The notes under the pieces: generated by a model
What the model saw: only the letters and a program-made list of their open reading frames with translations
The model's database searches: none
What the model was told of the DNA's origin: nothing
Assembly: GCA_947499595.1 (NCBI GenBank)
Contig: CANMOY010000001.1
Location: 248,001-312,000, forward strand
Direction: 5' to 3'
DNA length: 64,000 nucleotides
DNA from: an uncultured Mesonia sp.
GTDB taxonomy: Bacteria > Bacteroidota > Bacteroidia > Flavobacteriales > Flavobacteriaceae
Shown: positions 17,442 through 23,223 of the stretch, piece by piece
Layout: every line of letters starts with the position of its first letter
How positions within the stretch are numbered: position 1 is the first letter of the stretch
Program-made: the position numbers and the translations under genes

Positions 17442-17903
17442 TTAAAATTTACCAAATAGTTTTTCCAACTGTTGGGTTCTGTAGCTAAAAATCTCCTCTA
17501 ATTTTGGCTGAACCAATATCGGATGAGCCATTTGTCCAAGAATTCCTAAGGGTAATTTGTAATGCACAATATCTTCCATTTCTACACCTCCAGGAATTTC
17601 GTTTATAAAATGCTTGTGGTGCCATAGTGAATATGGCCCAAACCTTTGTTCATCGACAAAATATTTACCTTTTTCAGCATGAGTAATTTCTGTTACCCAT
17701 TTGGTTTTAATGCCAGCTATAGGCGTTACGATATACTCAATGATTTGTCCGGCATACATGGGTCGATCTGCCCCTGATTGAATATGGAACCCCATATAGT
17801 CTGGAGTGATAATTTTAAGATTCTTAGGATCTGATAAAAAATCCCAAGCTTGTTCTACCGAAATAGGAAAACGCTGTTTACTTTGTAAAGTATAAATTTT
17901 CAT
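17442..17903 (-). CDS. SRPBCC-family protein
   Basis: 153 aa with the START-like helix-grip pattern. MKIYTLQSKQRFPISVEQAWDFLSDPKNL at the N-terminus is characteristic, and the length equals one domain. Such proteins bind lipids or other hydrophobic ligands; the ligand is unknown. It heads the operon with the SDR and photolyase genes. The start ATG is only 4 nt after a good -7 element, so the mRNA may be nearly leaderless. Its association with photolyase suggests light-linked expression, but that is inference. Confidence 0.85.
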   Translation of the reverse strand: MKIYTLQSKQRFPISVEQAWDFLSDPKNLKIITPDYMGFHIQSGADRPMYAGQIIEYIVTPIAGIKTKWVTEITHAEKGKYFVDEQRFGPYSLWHHKHFINEIPGGVEMEDIVHYKLPLGILGQMAHPILVQPKLEEIFSYRTQQLEKLFGKF

Positions 17904-17907
17904 AATT

Positions 17908-17954
17908 CAAAAGTACAATTTTTATTGTTTAACAAAACAGTTTAATAGTTAAAC
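17908..17954 (-). promoter_or_regulatory. Promoter and tandem palindromes upstream of the SRPBCC-SDR-phr operon
   Basis: On the minus strand TTG (17935-17933), a 17-nt spacer and TACTTTTG (17915-17908) form a full Bacteroidota promoter. A near-perfect palindrome TTGTTTAACAA (17925-17935) covers the -33 element, and a second inverted repeat GTTTAA-TAG-TTAAAC (17940-17954) lies directly upstream. This arrangement suits a dimeric repressor or MerR-type regulator. Confidence 0.6.
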
Positions 17955-17975
17955 AAAAGTTATTTTATTAAGCAA

Positions 17976-18004
17976 TTGTTTTTCTTGAATATTGTCTATT
18001 TTTG
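17976..18004 (+). promoter_or_regulatory. Promoter of the small lipoprotein gene
   Basis: TTG (17976-17978), an 18-nt spacer and TATTTTTG (17997-18004) match the phylum consensus. The ATG follows after 10 nt. Confidence 0.65.
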
Positions 18005-18014
18005 ATAAAAAAAC

Positions 18015-18542
18015 ATGCGTTTACTGTACTTATTTTTATTTAGTGGTTTATTCATTGGCTGTAAGACCTCACAAATATCATCAAAACAATCTAGTGCAAT
18101 TAAGTCTATTTATTGGCGATCTGGGTGTATGGCAGAAAGTGCTTGTGAAGCCGAAATAATGGGTAATAAAAAAATGATTCTTATAAAAGATGAGGTAAGT
18201 AACCAAATTTATCCTCAATTTGTAGCCGATAGTAGTAAGCAAATCATAAAACTTACTAGCCGAATTAATGCCGATAAGATGCATCTTGACCAACATTATT
18301 TTGAGGATATATATATCGAGCTTCCTAATAAGTATTATCCCATTAAGGCCACCAATATTGAACTACTTCAGTACAAGGTTTTGTTACACAAATCCTGTTA
18401 CTGTAGAGGAGAAGCTGGCTATTATGCTATACGAAATGGTGAACTAAAAATCAATCAGAAAAATTTAATTCTTTCTTTTGTTGTTCCAGAAGCCAATATT
18501 CGTTTGAATAATATCCAAATTGAACTTAATGCTAATCATTAA
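18015..18542 (+). CDS. Small predicted lipoprotein, unknown function
   Basis: 175 aa with a lipoprotein signal (MRLLYLFLFSGLFIGC, lipid Cys at 16). The mature part has four more Cys: C38 and C43 in SGCMAESACEA, and two in LHKSCYCRGEAGYY, which could form disulfides in the periplasm or on the outer membrane. I do not recognise the family. It has its own promoter, is divergent from the photolyase operon, and its last 11 nt overlap the 3' end of the convergent peptidase gene. No enzymatic motif is seen. Confidence 0.75.
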   Translation: MRLLYLFLFSGLFIGCKTSQISSKQSSAIKSIYWRSGCMAESACEAEIMGNKKMILIKDEVSNQIYPQFVADSSKQIIKLTSRINADKMHLDQHYFEDIYIELPNKYYPIKATNIELLQYKVLLHKSCYCRGEAGYYAIRNGELKINQKNLILSFVVPEANIRLNNIQIELNANH

Positions 18543-19566
18543 ACGGCTGGATCAAATAAGGTCTGTTTTCACGATTGACTAAAGACCACGCGGTATGAAA
18601 TATTAATTTTGTGCGTAAGGCAAGAAGTTCATAGTTTATTTTGTCTGGCGTATCGCTAATGCGATGATAATCTTCGTGAGTCCCGTTAAAGTAAAAGATT
18701 ACAGGTATATTATTTTTAGCAAAATTGTAGTGGTCACTCCTATAATAAAACCGATTGGGATCATTGTCATCATTAAAGGTATAATCTAGGTCTATTTGTG
18801 TAAATTTTTCATTGGCTTCTTCAGAAATATCATGCAAGTCTTGACTCAATTTATCGCTACCAATTAAATAAAGGTAATTAGGATTATCTTTGTGTGTTTC
18901 ATCAATTCTTCCTATCATATCAATATTTAAATTGGCAATGGTATTACTTAATGGGAAAACAGGATTTTCAACATAATAACGAGAACCTAATAATCCCTTT
19001 TCTTCTCCAGTAACATGTAAAAATAAAATAGAACGTTTGGGACCGTGTCCTTGCTCTTGAGCTAATTTAAATGCTTTGGCGATTTCTAATATGGCTACCG
19101 TACCAGAACCGTCATCATCTGCACCGTTAAAAACATTGCCATTTTCATCTATGCCTTCGTGATCTAAATGTGCCGAAATAACTAATACTTCTTCTGGTTT
19201 TTCGCTTCCGCGGATAAATGCCAATACATTTTCAGAATCTTTAAATTTATAGTCGAAAAATGAAGTAGGGATAAATTGAAAATATTCTTCATTTCCCCAA
19301 GCAGATGGAATATTTAATTCTTGATATACCTTTTTTAAATACTGAACCGCCTTTTTTTGACCTGGTTCTCCGGTTTCTCTACCTTCAAACTCATCTGAAG
19401 CATATACATATAAATGCTTTTTAAGGTTATCTTCATCTATAGTATTTGCGTACTTCTCTTCTGAAGATATTTCTGATGCTGTATCATGATTTTTTATTTT
19501 ACAAGATTGTAAACAAAAAACAAAAAAAATAAAAAGTAAGAGTGGTTGCTTAACGAGTTGAGCCAT
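18532..19566 (-). CDS. M28-family metallopeptidase, lipoprotein
   Basis: 344 aa with a lipobox ending at C22 (FVFCLQSC), so it is probably anchored to an envelope membrane. M28 zinc ligands and catalytic residues appear in order: SAHLDHEG (His and catalytic Asp), NGADDDGSG (bridging Asp), TGEEKGLLGS (Glu pair), NIDMIGR (Asp) and EDYHRISDTPD (His). This is the aminopeptidase set found in many Bacteroidota secreted peptidases. Length is typical for a catalytic domain without PA insertion. The convergent lipoprotein gene overlaps its stop region. Confidence 0.92.
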   Translation of the reverse strand: MAQLVKQPLLLFIFFVFCLQSCKIKNHDTASEISSEEKYANTIDEDNLKKHLYVYASDEFEGRETGEPGQKKAVQYLKKVYQELNIPSAWGNEEYFQFIPTSFFDYKFKDSENVLAFIRGSEKPEEVLVISAHLDHEGIDENGNVFNGADDDGSGTVAILEIAKAFKLAQEQGHGPKRSILFLHVTGEEKGLLGSRYYVENPVFPLSNTIANLNIDMIGRIDETHKDNPNYLYLIGSDKLSQDLHDISEEANEKFTQIDLDYTFNDDNDPNRFYYRSDHYNFAKNNIPVIFYFNGTHEDYHRISDTPDKINYELLALRTKLIFHTAWSLVNRENRPYLIQPFND

Positions 19567-19642
19567 ATCGATTTATTGTTTAAAAGCAACGAATTTACAA
19601 TTAAAGGAGCTAAAAAAAAACTCTTTTTTCTTGAATATATTT

Positions 19643-19671
19643 TTGAGAAACCAAAAAAGCGTTTATATTTG
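19643..19671 (+). promoter_or_regulatory. Promoter of tRNA-Ser
   Basis: TTG (19643-19645), an 18-nt spacer and TATATTTG (19664-19671) fit the consensus. Transcription should begin about 30 nt before the tRNA. Confidence 0.65.
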
Positions 19672-19707
19672 CAACCGCAATCGGGTGTTAAGCTCGGTAG
19701 ACGCTCA

Positions 19708-19792
19708 GGAGAAATGGCAGAGTGGTCGAATGCACCGGTCTTGAAAACCGGCGAGGGTCACACCTCCGGGGGTTCGAATCCCTCTTTCTCCG
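19708..19792 (+). tRNA. tRNA-Ser (anticodon UGA)
   Basis: An 85-nt class II tRNA. The acceptor stem GGAGAAA (19708-19714) pairs with TTTCTCC (19785-19791). The anticodon stem CCGGT/ACCGG encloses the loop CTTGAAA with anticodon TGA. A long variable arm (CGAGG...CCTCC) and the T-loop GGTTCGAATCC are present. The discriminator is G. The CCA end is not encoded (CAA follows), so it must be added enzymatically. Confidence 0.97.
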
Positions 19793-19798
19793 CAAAAG

Positions 19799-19828
19799 AA
19801 AACCCACAGTTTTTACTGTGGGTTTTTT
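19799..19828 (+). terminator. Terminator after tRNA-Ser
   Basis: A 12-bp stem AAAACCCACAGT / ACTGTGGGTTTT with a TTTT loop and further Ts. The symmetric T-tract means it may also stop the convergent asnA transcript. Confidence 0.9.
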
Positions 19829-19878
19829 GTTTCTTGCCTTTTTAATTTCATTTTAAAAGGCTCCCTATATTCTTAAGA

Positions 19879-20880
19879 TCATAATAAAAAAATATTTTGA
19901 GCTTGCAGTTCTGTTCTTACTTTAGGAGACCAAATGCTGCTTTGAACTTCGCCTATATGCTTTTTATTTAGTAGAAACATGGCTACACGAGACTGCCCTA
20001 TACCGCCGCCCATACTAGGCATCAATAAATCGTTAAGTAACAATTGATGAAAATAATAATCTTTCTTATATAATTGATCTCGTTTTTCCAATTGCTGCAA
20101 TAAGGTTTTTGAATCAACCCGAATACCCATTGAAGATAATTCAAACGCTTGTTGTAATACGGGGTTCCATACCAAAATGTCGCCGTTTAAACCATTGTAT
20201 TTAGCACAAGTGGGGGTAGACCAATCATCGTAATCTGCCGCTCTGCCATCGTGCGCCTCGCCATTGCTTAACGAACCACCAATACCAATTAAAAATATAG
20301 CACCATACTCTTTTGCTACTTTATCTTCTCTTTTTTTGGCTGGCAGGTGTGGGTAGCGTTGTAGTAAGTCTTCGGCGTGAATAAACGTTATTTCTTGAGG
20401 TAGTTTAGTTTTTATTTTAAAACGATCTTCAACTTTTTTTTCGGCTTTAAGCAGGGCTTTATAAATCTTTTTTACGGTTTTTTTGAGGGTTTTTAAGTTG
20501 CGATCTTCTTCTTCAATTACTTTTTCCCAATCCCATTGATCAACGTAAATAGAGTGAATTGGACTATAATCTTCATCGGGTCGAATTGCACGCATGTCTG
20601 TGATTATACCCGTGTTTGGTTTAAAAGCTAGTTCTTTTAACCTGTGCCTTTTCCATTTTGCTAATGAATTTACCACAACAGCCTTTTCATCGTTTAGTGC
20701 TTTAATAGGAAATTGAACACATCTTTCAATCCCGTTGAGGTCATCGTTTATTCCAGTATTTTCAATAACAGCCAATGGCGCCGATACGGGTGTTAGCTTT
20801 AACTTTTTTTCCAATTGCTTCTTGAAGGTTTTTTTTAGGAAATGCAATTGTGTTTCTGTTTTTAGAATGTCTGTTTTCAT
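19879..20880 (-). CDS. asnA: Aspartate--ammonia ligase
   Basis: 333 aa, close to the 330 aa of E. coli AsnA. It makes asparagine from aspartate, ammonia and ATP in a class II aminoacyl-tRNA-synthetase-like fold. Recognised blocks: FLKKTFKKQLEKKLKLTPVSAP at the start, NDDLNGIERCVQFPIK, QFPIKALNDEKAVVVNSLAKWKR, DMRAIRPDED, the Asp-binding YVDQWDWEKVI and the C-terminal class II motif MGGGIGQSRVAMFLL. About 175 nt of leader separates its probable promoter from the ATG. That leader holds an Asn-rich reading frame and a terminator, described separately, which should tie its expression to Asn-tRNA charging. Confidence 0.96.
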   Translation of the reverse strand: MKTDILKTETQLHFLKKTFKKQLEKKLKLTPVSAPLAVIENTGINDDLNGIERCVQFPIKALNDEKAVVVNSLAKWKRHRLKELAFKPNTGIITDMRAIRPDEDYSPIHSIYVDQWDWEKVIEEEDRNLKTLKKTVKKIYKALLKAEKKVEDRFKIKTKLPQEITFIHAEDLLQRYPHLPAKKREDKVAKEYGAIFLIGIGGSLSNGEAHDGRAADYDDWSTPTCAKYNGLNGDILVWNPVLQQAFELSSMGIRVDSKTLLQQLEKRDQLYKKDYYFHQLLLNDLLMPSMGGGIGQSRVAMFLLNKKHIGEVQSSIWSPKVRTELQAQNIFLL

Positions 20881-20910
20881 AATTTATTAGATTTAGATTA
20901 GTTTATAAAC

Positions 20911-20938
20911 AAAAAAAGCCTGCTAAAAGTAGCAGGCT
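20911..20938 (-). terminator. Attenuator terminator in the asnA leader
   Basis: On the minus strand AGCCTGCT (20938-20931), a 6-nt loop ACTTTT and AGCAGGCT (20924-20917) form an 8-bp GC-rich stem followed by a seven-T tract (20917-20911). It lies 30 nt before the asnA ATG, downstream of the leader frame, where it must stop transcription before asnA unless it is disrupted. Confidence 0.88.
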
Positions 20939-20973
20939 AGATGATTAAATAATAATACACAATACCGCTACCC
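20927..20973 (-). promoter_or_regulatory. Candidate antiterminator pairing in the asnA leader
   Basis: GGGUAGCGG (20973-20965), which spans the leader stop codon, can pair over nine consecutive positions with CCUGCUACUU (20935-20927). There are six Watson-Crick pairs and three G-U pairs. This would remove five of eight bases from the terminator's 5' arm. A ribosome ending at the stop codon would cover the upstream strand and let the terminator form; one stalled on the Asn codons would not. Confidence 0.7.
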
Positions 20974-21018
20974 AAAGGCAGTTAAATTAGTATTGTTATT
21001 ATTATTTAAAAAGTACAT
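20968..21018 (-). CDS. Asn-rich leader peptide of asnA
   Basis: A 16-codon frame ATG...TAG encoding MYFLNNNNNTNLTAFG. Six of 16 residues are Asn, five of them consecutive at codons 5-9 (AAT AAT AAT AAC AAT, positions 21006-20992). The stop codon is 30 nt before the terminator hairpin and inside the predicted antiterminator strand. Length, codon bias, order and spacing are those of amino-acid-biosynthesis leader peptides such as those of his, leu and thr operons. It is too short to be a functional protein. The upstream context (CTTAAAG before the ATG) is A-rich without a strong ribosome site, as is normal here. Confidence 0.85.
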   Translation of the reverse strand: MYFLNNNNNTNLTAFG

Positions 21019-21059
21019 CTTTAAGTAGTATTTTAGTTATAGTTGGTTGTAATAATAAT

Positions 21060-21067
21060 CAAATATA
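21060..21067 (-). promoter_or_regulatory. -7 promoter element for the asnA leader transcript
   Basis: TATATTTG on the minus strand matches TAnnTTTG. A start a few bases downstream gives about 35 nt before the leader ATG. No clear -33 TTG is seen. Confidence 0.5.
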
Positions 21068-21141
21068 GAAATTATTTTTAAAAAATTATAAGATTTGATA
21101 TTTTTTTTACCATTAAATATTAAAAAAACATATAAGCAGCC

Positions 21142-23127
21142 CTAAACTAATGCTTTATTAAAACGCTCAATATTCTTGGGATTCCCGTTTATGAAGACTA
21201 AATCATGCTGTAAAATTCTCTCTTCTGGTCCAATATTGTCTATCATAATTTCCTTGCGTTTTATGGCCAGTATATTGACACCAAAGTTTTCGCGTAAATT
21301 TAGTTGGGATAAGGGTTTTTGAATTAACTTTCCGCTGTCTCGAATAACGCGCACACAAGTTATATTAAATTCTGGATGTGCCGGTTTTGGTTTATATGTG
21401 CGTGGCAATTCTTTTTTATTTTGTAATAATTCGTAATTATCGGCACGAATGTATTCAACAAAGTGATGGATATCTTCTTCGGGAATCAAGAAGTTATGCA
21501 TTACCCGAGAGAAAATTTCAACAGAGGTCTCAAACTCTTCAGGTATAACTTCATCTGCCCCTAATGTAATTAATTGGTTGGTCTGTTTTACATATCGGGT
21601 TCTTACAATTAATTGTACAGATTTAGATAAACTTCGTATGGTGCCAATTATAGCTTTGGTCGCTTTATCATCAGAGATGGCAACCACGATTGTCCTTGCT
21701 TGAACCACATTGACTTTTTCTAATATATGAGAATGACTTGCATCTCCATAAATAATAGGAATATTATTCTTTTTTTCTCGTTTTACCGTTTCGGCATTAT
21801 ACTCAATTACAACAAAAGGAATATTACTATGATAAGCCGCTTTTGCTAGATTAGAACCATTAATACCATAGCCAATAATGACCAAATGATTTTTTAATCC
21901 TTTATCATCAGTTTCTAATTCCTCTTCATGCTGTTGCGGATTTTTTTGTAGAGCGCGAACTAGTTTGTTGCCTAGAACTGAATCCGTAAAACGGCTTGCA
22001 TACAGAATCACAAAGGGTGAAATCATCATAGACACTATTGAAATAGCTAGGAAATACTGGTTTGTAGTGGTTGAGAGTAAATTATTTTCTATGCCCACCT
22101 TAGAAAGTATAAATGCAAATTCCCCAACTTGAAAAAGTGCAAATCCAGTTAAAATAGCAGTTCGCATTTGATACCCTAATAACCTAATACACAAGGCAAT
22201 TAAAGAAGATTTTATAAGCAACAAGGCTAATACAACCAATATAATTATTAAGAAATTCTCAAGAAAAAAATTAATATCGAGCAGCATACCAATTGAGATA
22301 AAGAAAAAACTCGTAAACAGCTCTTTAAACGGTAATATAATATTGGTAGCTTGGTGACTAAATTCCGATTCAGATATAATAAGTCCCGCTAGAAAAGCAC
22401 CCAAAGCTAGCGATAATCCAGTCTCAGAGGTAAGGAAAGCTACTGCAAAACAAATGGTTATGGTGGTAAGTAAAAATAGTTCTTTGCTTCTTGTTTTAGC
22501 CACGGCATATAACAGTTTGGGAACCACATATTTTGCGCTTATTATGGTTATAATAACCACGACAGCTGTCTTAAGCAACAATAGCAATATACTTTGGGTA
22601 ACATTGTCTGATTGACCGGCAATGATAGGTGTAAACAGCATCATGGGTACTACAATGATATCCTGAAATATCAAAATAGCCAGCGTGTTTTTACCGTAAT
22701 TGGTGTTTATTTCATTTCGATCTTGGAGTACGCTCAATACAATTGCTGTGCTGGAAAGCGAGAATAAAAATCCAACAAAAATTGATTCCTCCCAAGAAAA
22801 CCCCAAAAAATAATAAAAACTTCCTGCAATTAGAATACTCAGTAAAACCTGAAGCCCCCCACCTATAAAGACTGTTTTTTTTATTGAGGCCAATTGTTTT
22901 ATCGAAAGCTCCATTCCAATGACAAAAAGAAGCATAATAATGCCAATTTCAGAAATTATTTCTATTTGTTCGTCGGCGGTAACCAGGCTGAGTACACTGG
23001 GTCCAATTATGATTCCAGTAAACAAAAAACCGATAATCGAAGGGATTTTAAGGCGTTGTAGTAGAAAAACAATAATTACCGAAAACCCCAGTAAAATTAA
23101 AATGTCTTGTAAAATAGGGATATGCAT
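21142..23127 (-). CDS. CPA2-family monovalent cation:proton antiporter with TrkA domains
   Basis: 661 aa. The first 380 residues are about 12 membrane helices of the Na+/H+ exchanger type, with GFLFTGIIIGP and LALGAFLAGLIISESEFS, the KefB/RosB-like signatures. A RCK/TrkA-N domain follows, beginning NHLVIIGYGINGSNLA (Rossmann GxGxxG, about residue 410) and DKATKAIIGTIR. A TrkA-C domain ends the protein (about 570-655). Likely K+ or Na+ export coupled to protons and gated by nucleotide binding. It follows the Ca2+-ATPase gene by 96 nt, a gap occupied by a nested inverted repeat. Confidence 0.9.
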   Translation of the reverse strand: MHIPILQDILILLGFSVIIVFLLQRLKIPSIIGFLFTGIIIGPSVLSLVTADEQIEIISEIGIIMLLFVIGMELSIKQLASIKKTVFIGGGLQVLLSILIAGSFYYFLGFSWEESIFVGFLFSLSSTAIVLSVLQDRNEINTNYGKNTLAILIFQDIIVVPMMLFTPIIAGQSDNVTQSILLLLLKTAVVVIITIISAKYVVPKLLYAVAKTRSKELFLLTTITICFAVAFLTSETGLSLALGAFLAGLIISESEFSHQATNIILPFKELFTSFFFISIGMLLDINFFLENFLIIILVVLALLLIKSSLIALCIRLLGYQMRTAILTGFALFQVGEFAFILSKVGIENNLLSTTTNQYFLAISIVSMMISPFVILYASRFTDSVLGNKLVRALQKNPQQHEEELETDDKGLKNHLVIIGYGINGSNLAKAAYHSNIPFVVIEYNAETVKREKKNNIPIIYGDASHSHILEKVNVVQARTIVVAISDDKATKAIIGTIRSLSKSVQLIVRTRYVKQTNQLITLGADEVIPEEFETSVEIFSRVMHNFLIPEEDIHHFVEYIRADNYELLQNKKELPRTYKPKPAHPEFNITCVRVIRDSGKLIQKPLSQLNLRENFGVNILAIKRKEIMIDNIGPEERILQHDLVFINGNPKNIERFNKALV

Positions 23128-23131
23128 AAAG

Positions 23132-23205
23132 TTCTGTAATAGCTAATAAAATTGTAGACGCAAAAAACTATTTTTTGCGCATAATTAGCGTTAAAATTTA
23201 CAGAA
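23132..23205. repeat. Nested triple inverted repeat between the P-ATPase and antiporter genes
   Basis: Three pairs of arms nest around one centre. The outer arms are TTCTGTAA (23132-23139) and TTACAGAA (23198-23205). The middle arms are GCTAAT (23142-23147) and ATTAGC (23184-23189). The inner arms are CGCAAAAAA (23159-23167) and TTTTTTGCG (23171-23179). It fills most of the 96-nt gap. The inner hairpin could terminate or slow transcription, and the whole could be an RNA stem. Confidence 0.6.
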
Positions 23206-23223
23206 TTTTTAATTATAAAACGC

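Noticed and set aside
19546-19845. A 99-codon plus-strand frame covering the tRNA-Ser region
   Set aside because: It runs through a complete tRNA and its terminator and has no family features.
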